Of a stretch of 64,000 nt of DNA, positions 43,487 through 52,956 are shown piece by piece. Both the position numbers and the translations under genes were made by a program. The stretch spans positions 2,418,001-2,482,000 of the forward strand of contig OY829366.1 of assembly GCA_963691755.1 (NCBI GenBank), written 5' to 3'. The stretch's first letter is position 1. Each line of letters opens with the position of its first letter. The notes beneath the pieces were generated by a model. The model had not been told where the DNA came from. It worked only from the letters and a program-made list of their open reading frames with translations, and did not search any database. The stretch is from Dinoroseobacter sp013215265 (lineage in GTDB: Bacteria; Pseudomonadota; Alphaproteobacteria; Rhodobacterales; Rhodobacteraceae).

Positions 43487-43603
43487 CTTGGCACTCCGTG
43501 TTGGCATCTGTGTTGCACCTTTGTTCTCATTTTGATCCGAGAAAGTAAAGAACTTTTTGAGAACAAAACATGACCAAAAGAGAACGCCAGATCTAAAGCC
43601 CGG

Positions 43604-45697
43604 CTAACCTACCGAAATCAAACGAATTGCCTGATCCTGCCCCATCAACCACAACAGCACGCGCGCGGCCTGCCCCCTTGCCGTATTCAGCTCGGGGTCT
43701 TTGGTAAGAAGTGCACGCGCGTCATCCCGGGCGATTTCCATCAGCCCTGCCTGATGTTCAAGGTCTGCGATCCGAAACCTCGGCAACCCGGACTGTGCTG
43801 TCCCGATAACGTCACCGGCCCCGCGCATTTCCAGATCCACCTCGGCGATCCGAAACCCGTCCTGTGTTTCACGCATAAGCTCCAAACGTCGCTTTGCAGT
43901 CTCGCCCAAGGGGGACGTATACATCAGCAGGCATGAAGACTTCGCAGATCCACGCCCAACACGCCCCCTGAGCTGGTGCAATTGCGCCAATCCAAAGCGC
44001 TCTGCCCCTTCGATGACCATGATGGAGGCGTTCGGTACATCCACACCGACTTCGATCACCGTTGTCGCAACAAGGATCTTTCGCGCACCTGACTGAAACC
44101 CGGCCATGGCTTCGTCTTTTTCTTCCGGGGGCATTTGCCCGTGCACCAGCGCAACGGCATCTTCTCCAAATCGCGCCCTGAGCGCTTTGAAGCGCTCTTC
44201 AGCGGCCGTCAGTTCAAGCGTTTCGCTTTCCTCGACGAGTGGACATACCCAGTAGGCCTGATGTCCAGCATCCAGCGCACCCGCCATATGGGCAATGACT
44301 TCGTCCAACCTCGATCCCGAGATCAACGCTGTTGTGATCGGTTGCCGGCCGGCAGGTTTTTCATCAAGGATCGAAACATCCATGTCGCCGTAACTTGCCA
44401 AGGCGAGACTGCGCGGAATTGGGGTCGCGGTCATAACCAGCACATCGACGCCCTGCCCCTTTTGCCCCAATTGCATGCGTTCACGCACACCAAATCGATG
44501 CTGTTCGTCGATCACAGACAGGCGTAGGTCCTGAAAATGCACGTCTTTTTGAAATACCGCATGCGTCCCAACGAGGATGTTGATGTCGCCGGCAGCCAGC
44601 CCTGAAAGCTTCTCAGTCCGGACCTTGCCTTTGTCCCGGCCTGTCAGAACCTCAATGCGCAGGTCTGTGTGTGCAGACATCTCTCGCAGCGACTCAAAAT
44701 GTTGGCGCGCCAGAACTTCGGTGGGGGCCATAAGTACGGCCTGCCCGCCAGCCTCCACCACGATCAGCATAGCCACCAAGGCAACAAGCGTCTTACCTGC
44801 CCCCACGTCGCCTTGGAGCAATCGGTTCATGCGTTTGACGGACCGCAGATCCCCAGCGATTTCACTTATCGCCCGCAATTGCGCACTCGTGGGGCGGTAC
44901 GGCAGCTCGGCAAGCACTGGATCTGTCAGTTTGCCTGTTCCCATACTGGCTTTCCCCGGCTTATCCCTGCGCGCCGCCCGCGCAAGCGCGAGCGTCAGTT
45001 GGTGGGCGAAAAGCTCGTCATAGGCCAGGCGACGCCGCGGCGGTGTATTTTCGGAAAGATCCTCCATGGCCTGCGGGTCATGCGCCAATGCAAGGGCCGT
45101 GTGCCAGTCTGGCCAGGTGTTCTTCTCTCGGAGGCTCAGATCGATCCATTCAGCAAACTCAGGCGTGCGGTCCAAACTTGCCCGGACCGCTTTCGACATG
45201 GTTTTTTGCGTCACACCATGGGTCAAAGGATAGATGGGTTCAAAGGCGCGCAAATCGCTAATATCCGCTGCCTTGAGAACATGGTCTGGATGGGTCATCT
45301 GGGCGATGCCATCATAGAGTTCGACTTTGCCCGATACGGTTCGGTGTTGGCCCACAGGCAAAAGACGGTCCAGATAATCGCCACGCGCATGGAAATAGAC
45401 CAGAAAGAATCGGTTTCCGTCCAAATCCTCTACTTCAATACGGTGGGGTCGGCCGCGCGCAGGCGGTATAATGTGGCGTTGAACAATGATTTCGAGCGTC
45501 AGAGTTGCTGGCAGCGGTATCTCATAGATGCTGCCCACCTGAACCCGCCTGATGCCGGATTGTGGCAGCGTCAAAACCAGATCACGCGGAATGGAAATGT
45601 CGATCGCACTAAGAGACTGCGCCGTGCGCGGGCCTATGCCGGACAGCGTTTCAATCGGCGCAAAGAGCGGGAACAAGATTTCGGGCCGCGTGCCCAT
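43604..45697 (-). CDS. recG: ATP-dependent DNA helicase RecG
   Basis: Branch-migrating helicase that regresses stalled forks and processes Holliday junctions. The 697-residue protein has the N-terminal wedge/OB domain (VEDLDGNRFFLVYFHARGDYLDRLL), then superfamily 2 helicase motifs: I LLQGDVGAGKTLVA, Ia APTEVLARQHF, II DEQH, III VMTATPIPRSLAL, V TTVIEVGVDVPNASIMVIEGAERFGL and VI QLRGRVGRG, and the RecG tail DLEMRGAGDVIGTAQSGLP. Its ATG directly abuts the ligA stop (TAAATG). Confidence 0.97.
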   Translation of the reverse strand: MGTRPEILFPLFAPIETLSGIGPRTAQSLSAIDISIPRDLVLTLPQSGIRRVQVGSIYEIPLPATLTLEIIVQRHIIPPARGRPHRIEVEDLDGNRFFLVYFHARGDYLDRLLPVGQHRTVSGKVELYDGIAQMTHPDHVLKAADISDLRAFEPIYPLTHGVTQKTMSKAVRASLDRTPEFAEWIDLSLREKNTWPDWHTALALAHDPQAMEDLSENTPPRRRLAYDELFAHQLTLALARAARRDKPGKASMGTGKLTDPVLAELPYRPTSAQLRAISEIAGDLRSVKRMNRLLQGDVGAGKTLVALVAMLIVVEAGGQAVLMAPTEVLARQHFESLREMSAHTDLRIEVLTGRDKGKVRTEKLSGLAAGDINILVGTHAVFQKDVHFQDLRLSVIDEQHRFGVRERMQLGQKGQGVDVLVMTATPIPRSLALASYGDMDVSILDEKPAGRQPITTALISGSRLDEVIAHMAGALDAGHQAYWVCPLVEESETLELTAAEERFKALRARFGEDAVALVHGQMPPEEKDEAMAGFQSGARKILVATTVIEVGVDVPNASIMVIEGAERFGLAQLHQLRGRVGRGSAKSSCLLMYTSPLGETAKRRLELMRETQDGFRIAEVDLEMRGAGDVIGTAQSGLPRFRIADLEHQAGLMEIARDDARALLTKDPELNTARGQAARVLLWLMGQDQAIRLISVG

Positions 45698-47812
45698 TTA
45701 ATCTCCGATCAGCGCGCGCCATCCGGCTTCGTCAAGGATTTGAACCCCTAACGACTGCGCCTTTGTTGCCTTGGAGCCGGCACCCGGCCCCGCTACCAGA
45801 ATATCAGTTTTCGATGACACAGAGCCCGATACTTTCGCCCCTAATGCTTCAGCGCGCGCTTTGGCTTCTGCCCGGGTCATCGTTTCCAAAGTGCCCGTGA
45901 ACACGACAATTTTCCCAGATACCGGGCTGTCTGTGCCGACGCGTGCTGCTGCGGGTTGAATTGTAATCACATGGCGCAATCGATCTATCGATGCACGTTC
46001 TGCGCTATCCTGCTGGAAAGCCGCAACCAGCGCCTCAGCCATGACCTGTCCTACGCCATCTATACTGAGCAGGTCCTCCATAGCTGAAGGATCTGTTGAG
46101 GCTCGTTCCAGCACGTCAACCAAGACGTCGGCCGTTCCAAAATGCGACGCAATCAAATTGGAGGTCACTTCCCCCATGTGACGGATCCCGAGGCCGAACA
46201 AGAATCTTCCAAATGGAATACTGCGCTTGTCTTCAATGGCCGCAAACAGCTTTTCGGCGCTCTTCTCCCCCCAACCTTCAAGGTTTTTAAGCTGTTTGAG
46301 GCCAGAGCTATACCGCGCATTAAGCTCGAAGATATCGCGCGGCTCCTTGATCCAACCATCCTTGTAGAACTGCTCAACCTGCTTGGACCCCAATCCTTCG
46401 ATATCAAACGCGGCGCGTGACACGAAATGCTTCAGCTTCTCGACCGCTTGGGCAGGACAGATCAGGCCACCTGAACATCTGCGAACAGAGTCCCCAGGTT
46501 CTCGCATGGCGGCGGAACCGCATTCAGGGCAGCTTTCCGGGAAGACATACGGAACGCTGGTCTCCGATCGTTTTGTGAGATCGACATCAGCAATTTTTGG
46601 AATGACATCGCCAGCACGGTAGACCTGCACCCAATCGCCTTCACGGATATCACGACCCTCTCTGATGCGTTCACCTTTGGAATCCAAGCCAGCGATGTAG
46701 TCTTCGTTGTGCAGCGTCGCATTCGAAACAACGACCCCGCCAACAGTCACGGGTCGCAATCGAGCAACTGGGCTGAGAGCACCCGTGCGACCAACCTGAA
46801 TTTCAATAGCATCGAGCCAAGTCCAGGCAAGTTCTGCTGCAAATTTATGGGCTATGGCCCAACGCGGCGTCGTGGAGCGTAATCCGAGGCGAGATTGAAA
46901 GCTAAGATCGTTCACCTTGTAGACCACACCATCGATATCATAGCCCAACGTCGCGCGCATTTGCTCAATCATTCTATGGTGATCGCTCAGGGCAACTGCC
47001 CCGTCACAGAGCCGGGTCAGCGGGTTTGTCTGGAACCCAAGGGCATTGAGTTTCCCAATTGCCCCCAATTGCGTGTCGGCCAGTGGCTCAGAAAGGTCTC
47101 CCCACGCGTATGCAAAAAAGTGTAAGGGACGCGACCGCGTGATCTCGGCGTCGAGTTGTCTCAACGAGCCAGCGGCGGCATTGCGGGGATTTGCGAAGGT
47201 TTTACCGCCCTTTGCCGTTTGAGCTGCATTCAAAGCCTCAAAGTCAGCGTGGTCCATATAGACCTCACCGCGCACTTCCAAAACGATTGGAGCATTTGAT
47301 AGCTTTTGCGGAATGTCTGCAATTGTGTGAGCGTTTGCAGTTACATTCTCACCTGTCTCACCGTCTCCGCGCGTGGCAGCCTGAACAAGAACGCCATTTT
47401 CGTAACGCAGCGAGAGAGACAGGCCGTCAATCTTGGGTTCGGCCGTGAAGTCTAGCGTTTGTTCGTTGCCCAACCCCAGAAACTTGCGAATGCCCTCGAC
47501 AAAATCTGCGACGTCCGTGTCATCAAAGGCATTTGCCAATGACATCATGCGTTGTGCGTGAACAACTTTTGCAAATCCATCCGCCGGGCGCGCTCCTACG
47601 GCCTCGCTCGGGCTATCAGAGCGTTTCAGGTGGGAAAATATCTGTTCAATTTGAGCATTACGAGACTTGAGCGCATCATACTCCGCGTCAGTGATCTCGG
47701 GGGTATCATCGCGGTGATAGGCAAGGTCGGCAGCCGCAAGGCGTTGGGCCAACATAGTCAGTTCGGCCTTCGCCTCCGCCTCTGTCAGGTCCTCAACAGC
47801 CTTATCTGACAT
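45698..47812 (-). CDS. ligA: NAD-dependent DNA ligase
   Basis: Seals nicks in replication and repair. A 704-residue LigA with all domains: Ia (YHRDDTPEITDAEYDAL), adenylation domain with the nucleophile Lys in TAEPKIDGLSLSLRYENG, OB-fold, zinc finger with four Cys (ESCPECGSAAMREPGDSVRRCSG and LICPAQ), helix-hairpin-helix repeats (SIDGVGQVMAEALVAAF) and a C-terminal BRCT domain (GKIVVFTGTLETMTRAEAKARAEALGAKVSGSVS). Second of the ctrA-ligA-recG run; 60 bases separate it from ctrA. Confidence 0.98.
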   Translation of the reverse strand: MSDKAVEDLTEAEAKAELTMLAQRLAAADLAYHRDDTPEITDAEYDALKSRNAQIEQIFSHLKRSDSPSEAVGARPADGFAKVVHAQRMMSLANAFDDTDVADFVEGIRKFLGLGNEQTLDFTAEPKIDGLSLSLRYENGVLVQAATRGDGETGENVTANAHTIADIPQKLSNAPIVLEVRGEVYMDHADFEALNAAQTAKGGKTFANPRNAAAGSLRQLDAEITRSRPLHFFAYAWGDLSEPLADTQLGAIGKLNALGFQTNPLTRLCDGAVALSDHHRMIEQMRATLGYDIDGVVYKVNDLSFQSRLGLRSTTPRWAIAHKFAAELAWTWLDAIEIQVGRTGALSPVARLRPVTVGGVVVSNATLHNEDYIAGLDSKGERIREGRDIREGDWVQVYRAGDVIPKIADVDLTKRSETSVPYVFPESCPECGSAAMREPGDSVRRCSGGLICPAQAVEKLKHFVSRAAFDIEGLGSKQVEQFYKDGWIKEPRDIFELNARYSSGLKQLKNLEGWGEKSAEKLFAAIEDKRSIPFGRFLFGLGIRHMGEVTSNLIASHFGTADVLVDVLERASTDPSAMEDLLSIDGVGQVMAEALVAAFQQDSAERASIDRLRHVITIQPAAARVGTDSPVSGKIVVFTGTLETMTRAEAKARAEALGAKVSGSVSSKTDILVAGPGAGSKATKAQSLGVQILDEAGWRALIGD

Positions 47813-47873
47813 CGCCTGCCCCCATCACATCGCCAAGATTTAGGGGGAGCGAAGCGCGCGGTCCAGAGCAGAA

Positions 47874-48587
47874 TTAACCCGTAGCGTAAACGCGTTCTAC
47901 TGCTTCAGTGGTGACGGGGTCGCGCAATACATAGCCCCTGCCCCAAACGGTCTCGATGTAATTCTCACCGCCAGTGGCCTGGCTAAGTTTTTTGCGTAGT
48001 TTACAAATGAAAACATCGATAATCTTCAATTCGGGTTCGTCCATACCGTCGTACAGGTGGTTAAGGAACATTTCCTTTGTCAGGGTTGTTCCCTTTCGAA
48101 GACTAAGCAATTCAAACATCTGATATTCTTTGCCAGTCAGATGTACAGCTTGATTTTCGACTTCGACAGTCTTTGCATCAAGATTGACGCAGACCTTCCC
48201 GGTGTTAATGACCGAATGCGCGTGTCCTTTCGATCGACGAATTATGGCGTGGATGCGTGCCACGAGCTCGTCCCTATGAAAGGGCTTTGTAAGGTAGTCG
48301 TCTGCACCAAACCCGAAGCCCTTGAGTTTGCTTTCCGTATCATCAGATCCTGAAAGTATCAGTATTGGGGTTTCAATACGTGCAAGACGCAACTGACGCA
48401 GGACTTCATGTCCTGTCATGTCTGGCAAATCCAAATCCAGAAGGATCAGATCGTAATCATAAATGCGTGCCAGATCGATGCCTTCTTCCCCCATATCGGT
48501 TCCGTAGACGTTCAGATTCGCATGGGTCAGCATCAATTCGATGCTTTTTGCCGTTCCAGGATCGTCCTCAATCATCAATACGCGCAT
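47874..48587 (-). CDS. ctrA: Cell-cycle response regulator CtrA
   Basis: A 237-residue OmpR-type regulator: receiver with phosphoacceptor Asp51 (LILLDLDLPDMTGHEVLR) and Lys in TKPFHRDELVARIHAIIRRSKGH, and a winged-helix DNA-binding domain (LTGKEYQMFELLSLRKGTTLTKEMFLNHLYDG, IDVFICKLRKKLSQATGGENYIETVWGRGYVL). CtrA controls cell division and replication in Caulobacter, and motility and gene transfer agents in Rhodobacterales, where it is non-essential. A CtrA box lies 56-70 bases upstream of its start, suggesting autoregulation, and the gene for its inhibitor SciP is directly upstream. Confidence 0.97.
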   Translation of the reverse strand: MRVLMIEDDPGTAKSIELMLTHANLNVYGTDMGEEGIDLARIYDYDLILLDLDLPDMTGHEVLRQLRLARIETPILILSGSDDTESKLKGFGFGADDYLTKPFHRDELVARIHAIIRRSKGHAHSVINTGKVCVNLDAKTVEVENQAVHLTGKEYQMFELLSLRKGTTLTKEMFLNHLYDGMDEPELKIIDVFICKLRKKLSQATGGENYIETVWGRGYVLRDPVTTEAVERVYATG

Positions 48588-48642
48588 AGCCTATGGCCTC
48601 CGTAGCTGGCTCGTGTCGCAACTGAACATGGCATTCAAATGG

Positions 48643-48657
48643 TTAATCGCCCGTTAC
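48643..48657 (-). promoter_or_regulatory. CtrA box in the ctrA promoter
   Basis: On the minus strand the sequence reads GTAA-N7-TTAACCAT, one base from the full TTAA-N7-TTAA consensus and including the extended TTAACCAT half-site. It sits between sciP and ctrA, about 60 bases upstream of the ctrA start codon. Confidence 0.6.
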
Positions 48658-48709
48658 TCACTGCCGCCAATCTGCACATTCAACCTATAGTTGTCTACTA
48701 ATTTAATAG

Positions 48710-49003
48710 TTACTCTTCACCTTGCTGTCTAAATTTCTGCAATTTTGTAGCTTTGAGAGCATTTTCTCCAAAATTATGTATGGCTGCCTGCCAACTCGAA
48801 AGCTCTTCTCTCGACAACGCGTACACGCTTAACGCGTCTTCTTCACTTAGCAGGCCATAACGTACCGCCTGTACAATGGCGGCTTTCCGGCTTGCGACCC
48901 ATCGCTTTGTATTCGGCGAAGGTAGGTCTGAACGAGACAAAATATGCCCATCGGGCAAAGTTATTGCCGCAGGTCCGCGACTACGTTTGAGATACATCAT
49001 CAT
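48710..49003 (-). CDS. sciP: CtrA inhibitor protein SciP (DUF1153)
   Basis: A ~97-residue helix-turn-helix protein that in Caulobacter binds CtrA or its promoters and blocks CtrA-activated transcription. Family hallmarks: LKRSRGPAAITLPDGHILSRSDLPSPNTKRWVASRKAAIV-type beginning (split here as PAAITLPDGHILSRSDLP and NTKRWVASRKAAIVQAV), GLLSEEDALSVYALSREELSSWQ, and the C-terminal ALKATKLQKFRQQ. I chose the ATG at 49003, 10 bases after AAGGGA; nearby ATGs at 49000 and 48997 and a TTG at 49009 are alternatives. It lies upstream of ctrA on the same strand, consistent with coordinated expression. Confidence 0.93.
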   Translation of the reverse strand: MMMYLKRSRGPAAITLPDGHILSRSDLPSPNTKRWVASRKAAIVQAVRYGLLSEEDALSVYALSREELSSWQAAIHNFGENALKATKLQKFRQQGEE

Positions 49004-49132
49004 GTCCAACTGATCCCTTGTATGTGTTACCCTCAGGGAGTGACCTTAACGGGCAGTGAATTAACGAGCCCCAAGACCCTTGGCTTTGCCTCAAGTTTTC
49101 CTATATTTCGCGCGACCCTACGGAGATGATCG

Positions 49133-50275
49133 ATGCCCAAGGATGCAGCGCCTGCGCTGAACTCACTCGGCTTTGCCAAAGCCCCTTCCGACACGCGCGT
49201 TGTTGTTGCGATGTCAGGCGGTGTGGATTCCAGCGTTGTTGCGGCAAAGCTGGCACGCGAAGGCTACGATGTCGTGGGGGTGACGCTTCAGCTTTATGAT
49301 CATGGAGCAGCACTTGCGAAGAAAGGTGCGTGTTGTGCTGGTCGTGATATACACGATGCGCGACGCGTCGCAGAGGAAATGCGCTTCCCACACTACGTCC
49401 TAGATTATGAAAATACCTTCCGGGAAGCGGTTATTGACGAGTTCGCAGACAGTTATTTGTCAGGTGCGACCCCCGTTCCGTGCATTCGCTGCAATGAACG
49501 GGTCAAGTTCAAGGACCTTCTGCACACTGCACGCGACCTTGATGCGGATTGTATGGCAACTGGCCACTATATACAGCGCAAAATCGGCACGTTGGGTCCT
49601 GAACTTCATGCAGCTGGCGATCCATCTCGTGATCAAAGCTATTTTCTGTTTTCGACAACACAAGAGCAGCTGGATTATCTGCGGTTTCCTCTTGGTCATC
49701 TCAAGAGTAAGGCGGAAACCCGTGATCTGGCAGCCGAATTTGGTCTGGCCGTTGCAGACAAGCCGGATAGCCAGGACATATGCTTTGTGCCCAATGGCGA
49801 TTACGCGTCGGTCATAGAGAAATTGCGCCCAGGTGCCGGTCAGCCCGGCCACATCGTTCACCTTGACGGTCGTGTGCTCGCCGAACACAGCGGCGTCATA
49901 CACTACACGATAGGACAACGGCGCGGTCTTGGTATCGGGGGCCTGGAAGAGCCTCTTTATGTCGTGAAGCTTGACCCAGAGAAACGCGAAGTCATCGTCG
50001 GTCCAAAATCTGCGCTTTCGACGCGACTGGTTCCCGTGCGTGAAATCAATTGGCTGGGTGATGAACCTTTTGAATCGCAAGACCAATGGGAACTTGATGT
50101 AAAAATCCGATCAACTCGGCCCCCGCGAGAGGCGATTCTGCGTCCAACATCCCCTACTGAGGCTATTGTAGAGTTAGTCATTGCAGAAGAGGGCGTTAGC
50201 CCAGGTCAGGCTTGCGTGTTCTACGGGTCCGACGGCAGCCGTGTTTATGGTGGCGGTTGGATTTGGCGGGGATAA
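49133..50275 (+). CDS. mnmA: tRNA 2-thiouridylase MnmA
   Basis: Puts sulfur on the wobble uridine (U34) of Lys, Glu and Gln tRNAs. A 380-residue PP-loop ATPase: AMSGGVDSSVVAAKL, the catalytic cysteine in TPVPCIRCNERVKF, the second in DSQDICFVPNGDY, and the tRNA-binding QLYDHGAALAKKGACCAGRDI and TGHYIQ segments. CGGAG lies 8 bases before the ATG. It is divergent from sciP; the 129-base intergenic region holds TTAA motifs, but their spacing is wrong for a CtrA box. Confidence 0.97.
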   Translation: MPKDAAPALNSLGFAKAPSDTRVVVAMSGGVDSSVVAAKLAREGYDVVGVTLQLYDHGAALAKKGACCAGRDIHDARRVAEEMRFPHYVLDYENTFREAVIDEFADSYLSGATPVPCIRCNERVKFKDLLHTARDLDADCMATGHYIQRKIGTLGPELHAAGDPSRDQSYFLFSTTQEQLDYLRFPLGHLKSKAETRDLAAEFGLAVADKPDSQDICFVPNGDYASVIEKLRPGAGQPGHIVHLDGRVLAEHSGVIHYTIGQRRGLGIGGLEEPLYVVKLDPEKREVIVGPKSALSTRLVPVREINWLGDEPFESQDQWELDVKIRSTRPPREAILRPTSPTEAIVELVIAEEGVSPGQACVFYGSDGSRVYGGGWIWRG

Positions 50276-50393
50276 CGGCTTCCCATCGTGCACTTACGCA
50301 CACACTAAACAAAACCTCTCGCAATTGTGCGTTTTGCCAAAACCAGTTCTGCGATCTAGTTTGTGTTGCGTATGAAAAGATTGGAGAGCATTG

Positions 50394-50858
50394 ATGAAAC
50401 TTCGCCCCGCAGTCACCGCCCTTGCCGTTGCGACAACCGTGTTTGTTGGCTCGGTCGCTACAGCACAGGATTTTACTAATCAGATTGGCGCGCGCCAAGG
50501 CATGTTCAAAATGAACGGCGTCAGCATTGGAATCCTGGCCGGTATGGCGCGCGGTCGCATCGACTATGATGCAGAACTTGCGCAAGCCGCAGCGGACAAT
50601 CTCGTAAACGTCTCGCAGTTCAATCAGGCACCTCTCTGGCCTGAGGGATCCGACTCAGATGCCGTCGCAACGACTGCCGCGTTGCCTGCTATCTGGGAAA
50701 ACTACGACGACTTCCTGTCCAAATTCGCTGATTTCGGCACCGCGGCGCTTGCGATTCAGGCGGTTGCCGGTGATGGCGCTGGTGCAATTGGTGGTGCACT
50801 CGGCGGATTGGGGGCAACCTGTGGCGCATGTCACGACGCATATCAGAAATCGCGTTAG
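50394..50858 (+). CDS. Cytochrome c-prime family protein
   Basis: A 154-residue periplasmic protein with a signal peptide (residues 1 to about 21, ending SVATA before QDF) and a single heme-binding motif CGACH at residues 143-147, close to the C-terminus as in four-helix cytochromes c'. Earlier landmarks are GMFKMNGVSIGILAGMARG, FNQAPLWPEGSDSDAV and PAIWENYDDFLSKFADFG. These proteins bind NO or take part in electron transfer; the exact role here is unknown. GGAG precedes the ATG by 7 bases. A diheme cytochrome follows after 50 bases and is a likely partner. Confidence 0.92.
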   Translation: MKLRPAVTALAVATTVFVGSVATAQDFTNQIGARQGMFKMNGVSIGILAGMARGRIDYDAELAQAAADNLVNVSQFNQAPLWPEGSDSDAVATTAALPAIWENYDDFLSKFADFGTAALAIQAVAGDGAGAIGGALGGLGATCGACHDAYQKSR

Positions 50859-50908
50859 TACCTGGCAAGCCTCGGGTGGCATAAAGGTCGCCCGAGGATA
50901 GAGTATAC

Positions 50909-51784
50909 ATGAAATTCGTCACGCAAACACTTGCATTACTTGTATTACTCGCAGTCGGGGTAGGCTTCGCGGTAACCCTCCCTCAGGTTGATGACACGTC
51001 TGAGCTGTTAGCGCTTGATGCTGATGCTGATCGGGGCAAGCTCGTGTTCCATGCTGCCGGGTGCGCATCCTGCCACGCATCGCCAGGCGCTGATGACAAG
51101 AGCCTGCTGTCAGGTGGTGCAAGATTCATCAGTGATTTTGGGACGTTTATTGCACCCAATATTTCGCAGGATCCAGATTTTGGAATCGGCGCCTGGGATG
51201 TTCATATGTTTGCCGCAGCCGTCCGTCAGGGCCTTGCGCCGGATGGCAGTCACTATTATCCCGCATTTCCTTATGCCAGCTATGCCAAGATGAGCGATCA
51301 GGATATCGTTGATATATTTATGTATATGAGGGGCTTACCAAGCTCTCCTACACCTTCTCTGGCCCATGAAGTCGCTTTTCCATTTAATATTCGTCGCGCA
51401 ATCGGCGTTTGGAAAGCGCGTTACCTGACCGATGACTGGATTTTGGACGACATCAGAACCGACCAATTGAAACGCGGTCGATATCTTGTTGAAGGACTTG
51501 GACATTGCGCTGAATGTCATACCCCTCGCGATATTCTTGGTGGATTAGATAGATCGAAATGGATGGGAGGCGCACCAAATCCTTCTGGGGATGGACGCAT
51601 TCCAAATATTAGGCCCGACGCCCTCGGTTGGTCCGCTCTGGAGATCGCAGATTATCTGGAAACCGGATTTACACCAGAGTTTGATGTGGCTGGCGGAAGT
51701 ATGAAAGCCGTGGTGGAGAATTACGCAAAGCTCCCGGCCAGCGATCGCGAAGCTGTCGCGGCCTACCTCTTATCAATCCGTTAA
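50909..51784 (+). CDS. Diheme c-type cytochrome
   Basis: A 291-residue protein with an N-terminal hydrophobic segment (TLALLVLLAVGVGFAVTLP) serving as signal or membrane anchor, and two class I cytochrome domains with heme sites CASCH (about residues 51-55) and CAECH (about 200-204). Probable axial Met residues lie after each, for example in MGGAPNP. It resembles the diheme cytochrome subunits found beside cytochrome c' or with alcohol and aldehyde dehydrogenases. Its redox partner is not identified. GAGGATAGAG lies upstream. The stop codon is shared with convergent lpxB (51781-51784, TTAA). Confidence 0.92.
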   Translation: MKFVTQTLALLVLLAVGVGFAVTLPQVDDTSELLALDADADRGKLVFHAAGCASCHASPGADDKSLLSGGARFISDFGTFIAPNISQDPDFGIGAWDVHMFAAAVRQGLAPDGSHYYPAFPYASYAKMSDQDIVDIFMYMRGLPSSPTPSLAHEVAFPFNIRRAIGVWKARYLTDDWILDDIRTDQLKRGRYLVEGLGHCAECHTPRDILGGLDRSKWMGGAPNPSGDGRIPNIRPDALGWSALEIADYLETGFTPEFDVAGGSMKAVVENYAKLPASDREAVAAYLLSIR

Positions 51785-52956
51785 AGACCTGATATTCCAT
51801 CCAAAATCGCGTCCGCCGCGCGCAGTCCCGGCGCAGCACCACCCTTCCCAAGGCGCATCATCGTTAATGACATGGCACGAGATTGTCCGACAGGATGTCG
51901 TCGAACCTTTGAAAGCGATTCCGCAATAGCATCAGGTGTGCAATCATTTCCCAAATGTTCCGGAATTGTCCGAGTCTCACTTACAAGGTTCACCAGCGTC
52001 ACGGTATCTATGAGCAGTTTCGAAGCAATGATGCGCCGCGACAGCCAATTCATGTCATAAGCGATTACCATAGGCGTCGCATAAGCGGCCAACTCAAGCG
52101 AAACTGTGCCAGAAGCCGCCAGGGCAAGATCTGCCGCAGCGAAAGCCAATGCTTTTTCCCGTTGGTCGGCCTCTGTATCACCCGTCGGACACAAGACGAT
52201 TGGTCCGCCTGGCCATTCCCCCGCCAAGGTGCGTACGCGATCCGCAATAGGTGCAACGGTCGGAACAATGACGCGCGTGTTTGGAAACTCAGTAAGGTGC
52301 TTCTTCAGCGCCAATCCGAAAACTGAACTGAGCCGCTCAACCTCACCACGCCTTGAGCCTGGCAAGGCCAATAAAATGTTTGCGTCCGCGTCTATTCCAT
52401 GATGCTCCCGGAAATTGAACACGTCATCATATTTAGGTTTCTTCGTCTGCGATAAGGGGTGACCGACGAAGTCTGCGCGCATCCCGGCCTTTTTCATGAA
52501 AGGTGGCTCAAACGGAAGTAGGCAAAGTACCTGATCAACGATCGGAGCCATTTTCGTGGCGCGTTCAGGTCGCCACGCCCAGACAGATGGCGCAACGTAA
52601 TGCACGACACGCTGTTCAGGATTCGATGAGCGTACTTTACGCGCAACGCGCAAACAAAAATCAGGACTGTCTATCGTGAGCAAAACATCTGGTCGCGTCG
52701 AAATTATTCGATTGCTGGTTTCGCGTACACGCGCAAGCAAGCTAGGCAGTCTGGGTAAAACTTCAGCGAGACCCATGACTGATAATTCTTGCATGGGAAA
52801 CAAACTTACGAGCCCTTCGGCCTGCATTAACGGACCGCCCACACCCGAAAACTGAACATCCTGATTTCTGGTTTTCAAACCTTTCATAACTTCCGCACCA
52901 AGGGCGTCGCCTGAAGGTTCTCCAGCTATTAGAAAAACGTTTAGTCCGTCGCCCAT
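51781..52956 (-). CDS. lpxB: Lipid-A-disaccharide synthase
   Basis: Glycosyltransferase that joins UDP-2,3-diacylglucosamine and lipid X into the lipid A disaccharide at the inner membrane. The 391-residue protein shows IAGEPSGDALGAEVMKGL, SGVGGPLMQAEGL, LLTIDSPDFCLRVA, HYVAPSVWAWRPERA, DFVGHPL, LPGSRRGEVERL and ASGTVSLELAAYATPMVIAYDMN, all characteristic. It overlaps the end of lpxI by 16 bases and is the last gene of the envelope operon. Confidence 0.97.
   Translation of the reverse strand: MGDGLNVFLIAGEPSGDALGAEVMKGLKTRNQDVQFSGVGGPLMQAEGLVSLFPMQELSVMGLAEVLPRLPSLLARVRETSNRIISTRPDVLLTIDSPDFCLRVARKVRSSNPEQRVVHYVAPSVWAWRPERATKMAPIVDQVLCLLPFEPPFMKKAGMRADFVGHPLSQTKKPKYDDVFNFREHHGIDADANILLALPGSRRGEVERLSSVFGLALKKHLTEFPNTRVIVPTVAPIADRVRTLAGEWPGGPIVLCPTGDTEADQREKALAFAAADLALAASGTVSLELAAYATPMVIAYDMNWLSRRIIASKLLIDTVTLVNLVSETRTIPEHLGNDCTPDAIAESLSKVRRHPVGQSRAMSLTMMRLGKGGAAPGLRAADAILDGISGL

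Noticed and set aside
43298..43573. Plus- and minus-strand ~90-100-residue open frames downstream of recG
   Set aside because: They are shadows overlapping the better-supported 39-residue frame and have Cys/Arg-rich, non-protein-like composition.
49046..49064. Two TTAA motifs between sciP and mnmA as a CtrA box
   Set aside because: The spacer is 11 bases, not 7, so it does not fit the consensus.
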